Assembly (NCBI GenBank): GCA_025093985.1
Contig: JACAAK010000011.1
Coordinates: 124,001-188,000, forward strand
Origin: Calvatia gigantea
Lineage: Eukaryota; Basidiomycota; Agaricomycetes; Agaricales; Lycoperdaceae
Direction: 5' to 3'
DNA: 64,000 bases
Shown here: piece after piece, positions 1 to 12,164 of the stretch
How the letters are laid out: the number at the start of each line of letters is the position of its first letter
Position numbering within the stretch: position 1 is the stretch's first letter
Notes under the pieces: generated by a model
What the model was told of the DNA's origin: nothing
The model's database searches: none
The model's input: only the letters and a program-made list of their open reading frames with translations
Made by a program: the position numbers and the translations under genes

Positions 1-448
1 CAAGTCAAAAACCTCTCAAACCCAACCCAGGATGAGGACAAACCCCAACTCAACCCCAAGCAATGAACAACCTGAATTTCAACCTGAAGGCCTTTTGTGA
101 CAAATGTGCCAAACTCCACTTCCCTGCCATAGGTCACTGGGCAAGTGACTGTGCCCATACTAGCTGTCCTATCTAATGAAGAACTAAACCCAGACACTAC
201 TGCTGGACTTGTCCCTAGTATTTCTGTCAACTCTGTAAAATTCTCAACCCAAAACACAAACCTGAGGACTGCCTGAAGTATGTTGATTACATTCAAGCTG
301 TGGAGAAAATGAAGCAATGCTTCTAGGAACAAGTCTATGAAAACCCCCAGGACACCTTTGATGATAAATACTATGATGATAGAGTATCTCTTGATTACTC
401 TATCCTATCAGTGTAAATTTCAGAGTAATTTACCTAGAGATGGGCTAA
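1..448 (+). pseudogene. Gypsy family B, C-terminal part of third ORF (Cys-rich)
   Basis: Remnant of the 3' end of a family B Gypsy element. It matches the stretch at 24120-24580 nearly throughout, and both encode a CxxC-rich domain with repeated Cys/His pairs (FCxKCAKLH, GHWASDCAH, the latter resembling zinc-knuckle spacing) followed by an acidic tail with DDxYYDD. Stop codons interrupt this copy. It is followed directly by the start of a B-type LTR. The domain may bind RNA or DNA, but that is inference from Cys/His spacing only. Confidence 0.6.
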
Positions 449-611
449 TGTTATGAACTTACCCACCCCAGTCTCTGTTTACTAGTGGATTAACCTTCTT
501 TGTAATAAATTACTCTTTCTCCTCAGACTTATCTCTTTTCTTTTTTTTATTTATTAACACATGTAGTTTTAGTTCAACTTCTTATGACTTATTCTGAGTC
601 ATGTTGATGGA
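449..611 (+). repeat. Family B LTR, truncated 5' part
   Basis: Starts TGTTATGAACTTACC exactly like the 618-bp LTR at 24582-25199 and stays alignable for about 150 bp, including the T-rich stretch and the TTATTTATTAA block. It stops near 611, where family A third-ORF sequence begins, so the LTR was cut by a later event. Confidence 0.65.
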
Positions 612-1209
612 TTATAGAACTGAATTGACCTTGCCCTTGAGGTGTTCAAACACCTCAATGTCACAGAAATATTTCTAGAACTAGGGGACATCACATCCAA
701 CCTACTTGGCTAAGATACCACTCCAGATGACTCCAGCACTGAAGAGCTTGTTAATAGGATCCACTTGACCCTCAAAGAGCTCCATGACACAGTCAGGCCC
801 ACCACCACACCTGCCAGAGCTGACACCCCCATGGATGAAGAAACAACTATCTCCATGAAGGAAAAGGTCAACACATTGCACCAATTCATCAAAACTATCA
901 CCCCTCTCCAAATTACCTCAGTTTTTCTGCCACCTGCCCATTTCCACACTGTACTACCTGGCCAAGAACATAACCAAAACTATTGGAACTCAATAGTCAA
1001 GACTTACTGGGAGAATTCCATGGTCTCAGAATTCCCCTATAAAGGAGTTCCAGTCCCTATTTGCCAAGATGGCTGAAGCCACTTGCCTGTCTTTTTCACA
1101 TGCTCCAACAATGGAAAATACCTCATTGGCACCAAAAGCCCTTGCTGCACCCATGGTCCATGGTGACTTTGACAAGCTTCCTAAGGCATGAAGCTTAATT
1201 AGGGGATAG
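612..1209 (+). pseudogene. Gypsy family A, third ORF 3' part
   Basis: The translation resembles the third ORF of element A1 (13212-14195): IDLALEVF, FLELGDIT, LHDTVRP, DEETTISMKEKVNTL, VFLPPA and TVLPGQE all have counterparts there. In-frame stops (for example near 696) and a later frame change mark it as dead. It runs straight into the A-type LTR at 1210, as expected for the 3' end of an element. Function of this ORF is unknown. Confidence 0.65.
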
Positions 1210-1549
1210 TGTTGTAGTTTTCACCATTTTCATTGCATCTCCACTCTTTGTTATGGCTTTCCACTGATCAAGTTGTACATTGTCATCTGCATTCCTGTCT
1301 AACTAGCATATCTGTTTCAGTTATTCCTGTTGAGCAATCTCTGTCTATGACTTGTGTTAACTACTACGCCAGTCTGATCAGATGTTTCACATAGTTACTC
1401 CATCCATTCAACTGGATGACCTCCTGTATTTAAGCATACTTACATCTACTGTATTCGGTATGCTTAACCACCTAGTTTCCTTCTCTTACTTGCTCTTAAG
1501 ACTTAGCCCAAGCTGCAATCTGAGGTCTTACCAGACTAAGGTCGTAACA
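1210..1549 (+). repeat. Family A LTR (340 bp), shared by two A units
   Basis: Begins TGTTGTAG and ends GGTCGTAACA. It contains a TATA-like TATTTAAGCATAC and the conserved end GACTTAGCCCAAGCTGCAA. It is related to the 308-bp LTRs of A1 but longer. Third-ORF sequence lies upstream and an A-type leader plus gag start lies downstream, so it serves both as a 3' and as a 5' LTR. It keeps CpG at sites lost in the A1 LTRs. Confidence 0.75.
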
Positions 1550-1631
1550 CTTGGTTAAGTGTCCCCACCTCACCTTGCAAGGAGTAGGCTGAAATAGGCC
1601 TGAACAAACAAGATAACCTAGGAGCTAGTAT

Positions 1632-2076
1632 ATGAGCTCGAATCCAGACAAATACAGAGAACCGAATCTTGAAGTTACTGACAATGAGTCAGAAACATCA
1701 GACGAAGAAGAGACAGGGAACCCTGAAGTACCTGAAGAACTGACAGGAGAAACACATGATGAACCTGGAGCAAACCCAGCAAAAGAAGAAGTATTATCAG
1801 AACTTCTAAACAAACTCAACCTAGCAGAAGAAGAGTTAATACATCAGGAGAACCAAGAACAGGAGAAATCAGATGAATCCAGTTTAGACAAATCCATAGA
1901 AACAGAATCAAGCACCAGCTCAGACATGACTGATAACACTGTAGTACCTACAACAACACCCAGTGGGAAAGGCTTAGTGCCAGACCCCAGGTTCTTCAAT
2001 GGCACCCATACCAAATTCGATGATTGATGGAGAGTGATGATGCTCTTTATGAAATTCAACAAGATAGCCTCAGCAG
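1632..2076 (+). pseudogene. Gypsy family A Gag, N-terminal fragment
   Basis: 131 open codons with the same acidic, Glu/Ser-rich start as the complete A1 Gag at 5417 ([20 protein letters not shown] here). The leader between LTR and ATG is also conserved (CCTTGCAAGGAGTAGGCTGA). The frame meets TGA at 2025, where the related Gag has TGG, and matching sequence ends at 2076 where an inverted LTR fragment starts. Confidence 0.75.
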
Positions 2077-2155
2077 TGTTACGACCTTAGTCTGATGAGA
2101 CCTCAGGTTGCAGCTTAGGCTAAGTCTTGAGGGTGAGTAAGGGGAGAGAGACCAG
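2077..2155 (-). repeat. Family A LTR fragment, inverted
   Basis: Reads TGTTACGACCTTAGTCTG, the reverse complement of the A LTR 3' end, and remains alignable for about 80 bp to AGAGACCAGATGG. It abuts the NACHT pseudogene, so the LTR or its parent element truncated that gene. The same inverted arrangement recurs at 16386. Confidence 0.75.
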
Positions 2156-3000
2156 ATGGTGGCCTCGGTCTCGGCGAGGGTCTGGATGACGGCCAACTTA
2201 CCAATCCCAGCAGGTCCATGGAGCCATAGAAGTTTGTGTCCCCACATCAGATCCCTCACCCATGAAATGATTTTCCCAGATATGTTGGGTCTGGTTCCGG
2301 GGTGGCAAGATGGGGGAGGGTATCGTTTGCCCGAGTCGAACTGAGCACCAGGGACAATGTTCTCAATGAGGGGATCTATGGCTTTTCGTCTGTTAGCTCA
2401 CCCGCCATCTACTGTCCAAAGTTCCAACTCACAATCTTTCTCTTTTGGGTGGGCTCCCTCGGCGAACACCGGTTGATTGAGAACAAAGTGATGGGTGTTG
2501 TTGAGGGTTCCGCTAATGGGGCCTGCAAGAGAATGAGAGGTTATGGCGAAAGGAGAGTCCAAAAACAACCACTAGGCACAGCGGCAGGAATAGTATTGTG
2601 AGTGAGCGAATCTACGACTTCTCATTTGTTAGCTCATGCTCGATTCAAATTCTGGGACCTTGCAGCCACAATCTTCATTATTTGGGAAGCTTCCATCTCT
2701 ACCTGCTGGCTGGTCGATAGTGGAACAGTGGAATTGATTGCGGGACCTGTTAGGGGCATGGCTGTTGGGGGGTCAAGGCTGAGAGTTCACAGCAGAATGG
2801 GATCGAGAGGGGGTCGTTGGACCTAACTGAGAGTTGCTGGCAGAGCGTGGTTGGGGTGTGGGGGAGCCTCTTGCAGAATAGCGAGTTTTCTGAGGATCTT
2901 TGGGCATAACTGGAGGGGGGTGTCGTTGCTAAGCCTCCAGTGTGCACAAAAATAATTATGTCCCTCACACAACCTATGCGAAGTTCATGAACTGCCACAC
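2156..3000 (-). pseudogene. NACHT-type P-loop NTPase, 5' part, truncated
   Basis: On the minus strand the reading runs through PLIENIVPGAQFDSGKRY, the signature CHPGTR, then ISWVRDLMWGHKL and LWLHGPAGIGKLAVIQTLAE. This is the linker and Walker A of fungal NACHT (NLR-like STAND) proteins, sensors thought to act in self/non-self recognition. The last Walker A residue is Leu instead of Ser/Thr (GIGKL), which should damage nucleotide binding. A short intron fits upstream (GTGAGT...CTAACAG, about 2386-2431). A second, similar exon/intron stretch lies at 2560-2700, and an 82-codon ORF up to 2998 may be the N-terminus. Downstream everything after Walker A is lost where the inverted LTR begins. Confidence 0.7.
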
Positions 3001-4189
3001 AATTTAAAAAAACTCATCGGACAATGACGTCGTAATGCGCAAGCACAACCATTTTCTTCCCTGCCTGGAACGAGACCCATATTGGCGTTACCTCCCAGTT
3101 TCCATAGCTGATCACTGCCCTGGGTGTGAAGGCGCTTCCAGTCTGACCCGGTCTACTAACCAACGAGTATAACTCACGTCAGGCGGCTCATGTCAATCCC
3201 CCCAAGACCTCTACCTGTTGTAGCCGAAGAGGCAAATTGTATCCTTGAATCGTGGAAGTAACTTAACTGGTTCACATATCACCGAGGATAGACTGATGGA
3301 CAGTCACCTTTAGTCCAGATCGCTGGCACCAGTGTACCACAGCGATATGGAAGGGAACAAGGATGCCTCTTTGAAAAGAGGGTTTACAATATCCACTGAT
3401 GTTGACATACATTTTTCTGCTATTTAACATTCAACACCCACACCTGTGTCAGCTCTTCTCCTTTCAGCGCCCGTCCTCTACACACCAGATCCACACACAG
3501 CATACAGGACCCAGCCACTGCTTCGCCAATGTGCAGCAGGGATTGTTCCCAAAATATTTTACCCACACATTGCCTCCTTGGTATCAGCATATCTAGGCTC
3601 ACATTTCGGCAGGGGTGAACCTTGGATCTGTACATCTTTTTTTTTAATTTTAGATCAATGTTTCTATAAGGCCTATATCACTACATAATGTGCTTACTGC
3701 CTATAGTCCCTATAATAAGAGCTGGCATCATCACAATGGAAGGATGCCCCCATCTGAGTCCTACCAGATTGCAGAGGAGTTGCCAGGGTATCCACCAAAG
3801 CTCACCCCATTCCCCAGATTTAAACTACAGAGCAGGTACTACAGGGACCAGACAACCCCCAGTACAATAGGTGAGAAAGGAATACTGTCAAGGGACATAG
3901 GGCATGGACCAGCTCCCACACATAGCCATGAGTCAGTGTTCTTCATCTCCAGAACTCCCAAACCCCCACACTAACTCCCTCATCCTTCTCCCCTAATTCC
4001 CATGGCTTGTTCCAGTCATGCATCATGTCACTAGGGACAGAGAGCAAGGTCCGCCCAAATTGGCACAGTAGAAGGAAAAAGCGAAAATTGCGTCTGAACA
4101 GTATTACTACAGCCAAATTACCAATGTTTGTAGACAACCCATACCCTGGAGATACACTACCTTCAAAGCTTTTGGAAGGGAAATCCTAA
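3001..4189. other. Unassigned stretch between NACHT relic and B1 gag
   Basis: I recognise no gene here. Weak ORFs exist on both strands (for example 3690-3974 plus, 94 codons, Pro-rich), but none shows a known motif. AT content and scattered TG/CA suggest decayed repeat DNA. Around 4150-4190 the sequence passes into recognisable B-type gag. Confidence 0.4.
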
Positions 4190-5028
4190 AACATTTCACC
4201 CAGTAGATAAACAAATCACTGCACAATACCAATGGTATAAACTCAAACAAGGAAAATTCTCTACAGCAGACTTTAACCTAGATTTCCAATGCCTTGCATT
4301 AACAGCAGATGTGAAAAACAATCAAGCCTTAATCAAACAATACAAACAGGTACTTAACCCCTCTCTTGCTAGAGAAATCTGGACAAGAAAGAAAGAACCA
4401 CCTGAAACCATTGAAGAATAGTATACTGAAGCAGTACAATGAGACTCAATCAATTGTCAAGCTGATGCATTATGGCCTCAAAACTACCCTCAAAACCCAA
4501 ACCCTTATCAACCCTGATACCTTCAGCTGAATTATCAGCAACACTTTCAGCAAAACAACTAACCTTGTTGAACCATTAACAAAATACAAGCCAAACCTCA
4601 GGACTATTATGAAGAACAATATGAAGACAAAAGTCAGTACTACCCTGAACAAGAGTTAGACACTACCTACAACACCTATGACCCCAATGACCCTGAACTA
4701 TAGTTAAATGCTGTATTCACTGCTGAGCAAGTTGCTTACTACAAATCTGAAAAATGCATAGGTTGTGGAAAATTTGGACATCTAATTAGCAATTGCCCAA
4801 ACCCTGACCCAAATCTATCCAAAAACAAACCACTTCCTAGATGACCTAACATTCTACCACATAGATTTGCCCAACCACTATGATACCCACAACCCCAATG
4901 TTATCAACCCTCAGGAAATTGCCCAAACCCAAATCCAAACCTGAACCAAAAAATCTCTGCACTTGATATTCAAGCAATGATCAGAGAATTCCCTATAGAT
5001 AAACAAATGGAATTCAGAGAAGCATACA
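4190..5028 (+). pseudogene. Gypsy family B (copy B1) Gag with zinc knuckle
   Basis: Reading through several stops gives a Gag C-terminal half: QYQWYKLKQGKFSTADF, then a Gln/Asn/Tyr-rich stretch, then the CCHC knuckle CIGCGKFGHLISNC (near 4756-4797), then a Pro-rich tail and MIREFPIDKQMEFREAYM. The copy at 18131-18520 has the same order. The gag is split at 5028 by element A1 and continues at 14529 within the same codon context (EAY...ISDLMLKPFGDF). Stops are mostly TGA and TAG. Confidence 0.75.
5024..5028 (+). repeat. Target site duplication, left (ATACA)
   Basis: ATACA directly precedes the LTR start TGTTATGG at 5029. The same five bases follow the other LTR at 14529-14533. Five-base duplication is normal for Gypsy integration. 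Confidence 0.85.
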
Positions 5029-5336
5029 TGTTATGGATTTCCACCGATTATATCATACTCCATGCTTGTCTGTATTTCTACACTACCAGTACATCTGTTT
5101 CACTTATTTCTGTCCAGCAATCTCTGAGTATTGACTCACAGTAACTACTGCACCATTGTCATCAAACGTTCCATGTAGCTACCTCCATCCATTCAACCAG
5201 GTGTCCACCATATTTAAGTGTACATACATGCTCCTGTATTCAGTATGCTTGACCACCTCTGTTCTCCTCCCCTTACTCACCCTCAAGTCTTAGCCTAAGT
5301 TGCAACCTGAGGTTTACTCAGACTAAGGTTGTAACA
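5029..5336 (+). repeat. 5' LTR of A1
   Basis: Starts TG, ends GGTTGTAACA. It has a TATA-like motif (ATATTTAAGTG) about two thirds in. It pairs with 14221-14528 at equal length (308 bp), with no indel seen and roughly two dozen differences, all transitions by my reading. The conserved leader ATTTGGTTAAGCGTTCCC follows directly and should hold the primer binding site; I could not assign the tRNA. Confidence 0.9.
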
Positions 5337-5413
5337 TTTGGTTAAGCGTTCCCACCTCACCTTGCAAGGAGTAGGCTGAAATAGGCCTGAACAAAAGACA
5401 ACCCAAGAACTAG

Positions 5414-6541
<1,128 letters not shown>

Positions 6542-8707
6542 ACACTACCTCAAGAGTCAGAAAACTTGTATCTAGAATATCAGACAAATTCTACACGATT
6601 CCTCAGAGAAGAAAGCACAAATTAAACCTAAAAGGAAAAATACAAACAGCGAAAAAAGAGATAACAGTGGACACAATTGTTGACTCAGGATGCACAACCA
6701 GCAGTATCAGCAAAAAACTGGTAGATGAGGAAAAACTTCCCACCTGAAAACCGGAACAACAGATCTTAGTACTAAATGCGGACAGAACACCAAACCAGGG
6801 CAGAAAAGTAACAGAAACAGCCACAATCGACATAGACATTCAAGGACACAAAGAATGGATCGAAGCGTCAGTTGTACAACTACAAGACTGTGCAGAGGTC
6901 TTTTTAGGACATGACTGGCTAGTCAAACATAACCCAGAAGTAGATTGGAATAATGGAGAAATCAAATTCACCCAGTGCCCACAGAACTGCCAATTCCCCC
7001 ACCAAAACATTCCCATCATGGAGAAGATATGGAGCATGGCCACTACAGAAGATTTATGGGAAGAAGAAGATGAACCAGACCCAACCAAACCAGAAGATTT
7101 ACCAGACTACATACAACTATTCACGCATCTGTTCAACAAAACAATGTTTGACAAACTCCCAGAACGAACTGAATGGGACCATGAAATAATCCTAACAGAG
7201 GACATCCTGAAAGAGATAAGTGCAGGAACTTACAACATGATGGTCAAAGAACAGGACAAACTCAAAGCATTCATCAAAGAGAACCTAGAATCAGGACGAA
7301 TATGGCCATCAAAATCCCCATATGCAGCACCAACCTTCTTTATCCCCAAGAAGGATGGATCCAAGAGATTAATTCAGGACTATAGACGATTAAACAATGT
7401 GGTAATCAAGGACAAAATGCTACTGCCAAGAATTGGCAAGGTAATCGACAAACTCGGAAAGGCCAAGTATTTCAACAAGCTCAATATCATCTGGGGATAT
7501 AACAATGTTAGGATCAAGGAAGGAGATGAGTGGAGAGCGGCGTTCCTCACCAACGAAGGGCTCTTCAAGCCAACAGTCATGTATTTTGGACTCAGCAACT
7601 CACTGGGGACCTTCTCCAGAATGATGACAAGCATCTTCTGTGACCTACTATAGAATGGAGATATTGTGAACTATATGGACAACTTTGCCATTCCTGGCAA
7701 CACCAAGGAACAACTAAAAGAACAGACAGTACAGTTCCTGGAGCATGCAGCACAATATAATCTATGTTTCAAATGAACCAAATGCATCTTTGATGCAGAA
7801 GAAATCCCTATGTTAGGAGTCAAAGTAGGACATGGGTGAATTGAAATGGAAGAAGAAAAGGTCAAATTGGTGCAAGACTGGCCAGAGCCGAAAAACACAA
7901 AAGGAGTAGAAAGTTTCCTCGGCTTTGCCAACTACTACCGACACTTCATAAAAAACTTCAGCAAGATCGCAGGACCACTAAACAAACTCAAGGGAGCAGT
8001 CACATGGGAATGGAACCAAGAACATCAAACGGCCTTCGATTACCTTAAAAAGTGCATCACTGAAGAGCCCATGTTAACCCTGCCACAAAGACAAGGACAG
8101 TTCAGGGTAGAAGTTGACGCATCAGACTATGCATTAGGAGGCGTGTTATCCCAGTTATAGGAGAACAAATGGCACCCAATCACCTTCACATCACAAACAC
8201 TATCACCAGCAGAGTGTAATTATGAAATATATGACAAGGAGCTACTAGCCATCATCCATGCCCTAAAGGAATGGAGACACTACCTATTGGACACAGAAGA
8301 AAATTTTGAAATCTGGACCAACCACGAAAATTTGAAATACTACCAGGAACTGCAAAAACTGAATGGATGACAAGCTCGATGGTACCTATACCTACAGGAC
8401 TATGACTTCACACTGCAACACGTACCCAGAAAAACAAACACGAAGGCTGACCTATTATCCCAAATCCACCTAATACCAGAGGAACAAGAAGACAAACTAG
8501 TCACCATGATCCAAGAAAGTTGGCTGCAAAAAGGAAACACAAATGACACAGTGCTCTTATGAGCAGAACTATTCCTCAAACCAACATTCCTAGAATGGAT
8601 CCGAAACAAGCCCCAGCGCAAGACAACAGTTCTTACCGAATTAAGAAAACCAGAGTCCAAGCTCACTAAGGAGCACAGAATCATCTACAGACAAAATAGC
8701 GCATGTA
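6542..8707 (+). pseudogene. pol: A1 Pol: protease, reverse transcriptase, RNase H (dead)
   Basis: Open in frame -1 to gag from just before the Gag stop. Order: aspartic protease (VDTIVDSGCTTSSIS, near 6670), RT (PKKDGSKRLIQDYRRLN; then YMDN at 7672-7683), then FLGFANYYRHFI, RNase H (VEVDASDYALGG near 8110, YEIYDKELLAI), and the start of the integrase region. Stops at 6745, 7651, 7774, 7837, 8158, 8368 and 8560. The second catalytic Asp of YMDD is Asn here, while the inverted copy keeps YMDD. At three stops the inverted copy has CGA (Arg) where this copy has TGA. The coding sequence breaks near 8708 in the integrase N-terminal region. Confidence 0.85.
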
Positions 8708-11700
8708 TCGACACGAGATGGCAGGGAGGGGTTAACTGTGTTGTGCAGCTCGGAGAGTGTGATGTGAATTCTATCAACCAGGGTGTTGATGTCAGGGTCT
8801 TTATTTGTTTTGTCTCTTCCGAGCAGCTTCATGGCTATGTTTGCAAGTTCGAGGAAGATATTGGCGATGTCAAGGTGATTGAAGACTTCAAGGCCTAAGT
8901 CAATTTGGCTTTGAAGTCCTTGGACTCAATCTTGTTCGCTAGGGGTAAGGGTAGACTGGTCTAAGGCTTGGAAGATGGTGGGGATGTGTTGGTTGGTGGA
9001 GGAAGATGCATTGGTGAACCCTGCATACATGTTGGTAAAGGTGATGCATGCGGTAGCAAGGGTGATGTGTCGGTTTACAACTAATCATCGGTTTTGGGTG
9101 GAGATATTCTCAATTTCGCTGTTGGTTGCTTTATCAACATCCTTGAGCAGGGCTTCAAGGAGGCCTTGTGCTGGGGACGGTGTCTTCACAAGGTTATAGT
9201 GGGTTCCTTGGGGAGCAGATGCTCAGCTGTTGCCTAGTTTGGGAAATGGGAGGGAGGAGATTCTGGTAGGAGTGGGGTGGACAAGGGAGTCAATAGCAAT
9301 GCAGTTAGGTTGGGAGGCAGGCATGTCTGTTTAGTTTCTTTGTCAGGGTTGCTTGTTTGATGCTTTTTTGTGTTTTCTGCCCCCTCTTTTATGGGTATCC
9401 TCCGGATGCCTTTCTTGGTAGTCTCTTATGGCGTCTTTCGCATTTTCCAAGTTAGACTCCGCTGTCCACATATCTTCCTCATTGCTATACCCCTTCCAGT
9501 GGACCAGGAATTGATATCCCTGTCCTCATTTTCATCATCCATGGATCTTCTCTACTTTGTACTCTTCTTCATTGTTGATGATCACTAGGTTGGGTGCTGA
9601 TGGTTGTTTTTGACTTGGGAACTCCGCCTGGTGTGCTGGTGTCAGGAGCTGTTTGTTGAATACATCATGGATAGCCCATCCGTCCGGTAGTGTTAGTTGA
9701 TATACTGCTTCTCCTATTTTCTCCTTAATAAGGAAAGGCCCATACCATTTTTGGCCTAGCTTCTTTGATGATTGATTGGTATGGATATTGGTGTTCTCTA
9801 ACCATACTTTATCTCCTGTTTGATATGTGTTGGCATAGGTTCTACTGCAGTTGTGTTGTTGTTTCATCTTTTCTTGGTATGTCCATAGTGTTGATGAGGC
9901 ATTGTCTTGGGCAGCCTGTAGTTGTTCCAGGAATGCTGTGGCAATGGGATTGTTTGTTGTCAGCTCATTCTTGCCTTTCCACGGATTCCTTCTGTAGTTT
10001 AGAAAGAATGGTGTCTCTTATGTTCCCCCATGTTGCTTGTCATTGTACTGAAATTCCACGATGGGGAGCCATTCCACCCAGTCATCCTGGTCATAGTTGC
10101 AGTACAGGCAGATGTAGGTTTCCACTTCCCTGTTGATGCGTTCAGTTTGTCCATCCATTTGTGGATGGTATGCTGTTGATAGATTTCGTTCAATACCGAG
10201 TCCCTTGAATAACTCCATGGTGAATTCTGATGCGAATTGAGGTCCTTGGTCACTAAGTACTTTCCTCAGTAATCCGTGTAGCTTCCATATTTCGTCTTGA
10301 TATATCCTTGCAATGTCTTTGGATGATGCATCCATGGTTGTCGCTGAGAGTCATATCATTTTTGTGAAGCGGTCCACAATGACTAGTATTGTGTCTTTTC
10401 CATTAGACTCCGGCAGCAGTCCAATCATGTTGACACTGATTTCTTCCCAAGGTCCATTTGGTATTGGGAGGGGATGTAGTGGTGATTTGAGCAGTGTCGT
10501 CCTTGATTTGTTTTTTTGGCAGGCTTGGCATCCTCAGATATATCTTTTTATATCCTTTTGTATCGATGGCCACCAGTAGTCTCAGCTGATCAGTTCTGTC
10601 ATCCTGTGTTGTCCCGGGTGTCCTGCATCTGGGGTATCATGGTACTGTATTAGGATTTCTTCTCGTAGTTTCTGGTTGGGCAGGACATATGCACTATTCT
10701 GTTTGTAGATCACTCCACCATCTTCAGTGAGCTGTGATCCTTGTTTCTGTAACTCAGTTAGGACTGTTGTTTCTTGTCGGGTTTGGCCTCGGATTCATTC
10801 CAGGAAGTTTGGTTCGATGAACAATTCTGCCTGTAAGAGTACTGTGCTGTCTGTGCCTTCTGTCTGTAGCCAGCTTTCTCGAATCATAGTGACTAGTTTA
10901 TCTTCTTGTCCTCCTGGCATTTGGTGAATTCGGGATAACAGATCGGCTTTCATGTTTGTTTTTCCCAGCACATGTCATAGCGTGAAGTCGTAGTCGTGCA
11001 GCCATAGGTACCACTGTACTTGTCGTCCATTTAGTTTCTGTGGTTCTCGATAATACTTGAGATTTTCATGGTCAGTCCAGATTTCAAATCATTCTTCAGT
11101 GTCTAGAAGGTAGTGTCTCCATTCCTTCAGGGCGTGGACAATGGCTAGTAATTCTTTGTCATATATTTCATAGTTTCATTCTGCTGGTGACAGTGTCCAT
11201 GATGTGAAAGCAATTGGATGCCATTTGTCTTCTTGTAATTGTGAAAGGACCCCTCCTAATGCATAGTCCAATGCGTCAACTTCTACTCTGAATTGGCTGT
11301 GTCTTTATGGTAATGTTAGGACAGGTTCCTCGGTGATACATTTCTTGAGTCAGTTGAATGAGTCTTGGTGCTCTTCTGTCCATTCCCATGTGGTTGCCCC
11401 TTTGAGTTTGTTCAAGGGTCCCACAATTGTGCTGAAGTTTTTGATGAAACATTGATAGTAGTTTGTGAAGCCCAGGAACCTTTCCATCCCTTTGGTGTTC
11501 CTGGGTTCAGGCCATTCCCGCACTGTTTTTACTTTGTCTTCCTCCATTTCAATTCGTCCATGTCCTACCCAAACTCCTAGCATTGGGATTTCTTCTGCAT
11601 TGAAGATGCACTTGGTTCGTTTGAAGCATAAGTTGTACTAGGCCGCTCGTTCCAGAAATCATATTGTCTGTTCCTTTAGTTGCTCTTTGGTGTCTCCTGG

Positions 11701-12164
11701 GATGGCAAAGTCATCCATATAGTTTACGATGTCTCCATTTTGTAAGAGGTCATGGAAGATGCTTGTCATCATCCTGGAGAATGTCCCTGGTGAGTTGCTG
11801 AGGCCAAAATACATGACTGTTGGTTCGAAGAGTCCTTCATTGGTGAGGAAGGTGGCCTTCCATTCATCTCCTTCTTTGATCCTGACATTGTTGTATCCCC
11901 AAATGATGTCCAACTTATTGAAGTATCTCACTTTTCCAAGCTTGTCAATTACTTTGCTGATTCTTGGTAAGGGTGTTTTATCTTTGACTACCACATTGTT
12001 TAGTCGTCTATAGTCTTGGATTAGCCTTTTGGATCCATCTTTCTTTGGGATGAAGAACGTTGGTGCTGCATATGGGGATTTCGATGGCCGTATTCATCCT
12101 GATTCTAGGTTTTCCTTGATGAATGACTTGAGTTCGTCCTGTTCTTTAACTGTCATGTTATAGA
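8708..12164 (-). mobile_element. Inverted segment of a second A-family pol to third ORF
   Basis: On the minus strand, reading down from 12164, this holds RT (YMDDFAIPGD near 11700), RNase H, integrase core (DASSKDIARIYQDE, then SDQGPQFASEFT, HPQMDGQTERINRE at about 10000-10340), integrase C-terminus and chromodomain region (9535-9867), and part of the third ORF (LLGRDKTNKDPDINTLVDRI, 8709-9330). It has no LTR, gag or protease. Plus-strand A1 sequence breaks off just before it and resumes after it (DCFTK...TTTDVSSKDI at 12165). It therefore replaces the integrase zinc-binding half of A1. Stops occur, so it is non-functional. Confidence 0.85.

Noticed and set aside
9370..9588. Plus-strand ORFs between 8975 and 12013 (for example 9370-9588, 10313-10579, 11729-12013)
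   Set aside because: All are antisense to the inverted A-family pol and third-ORF segment.
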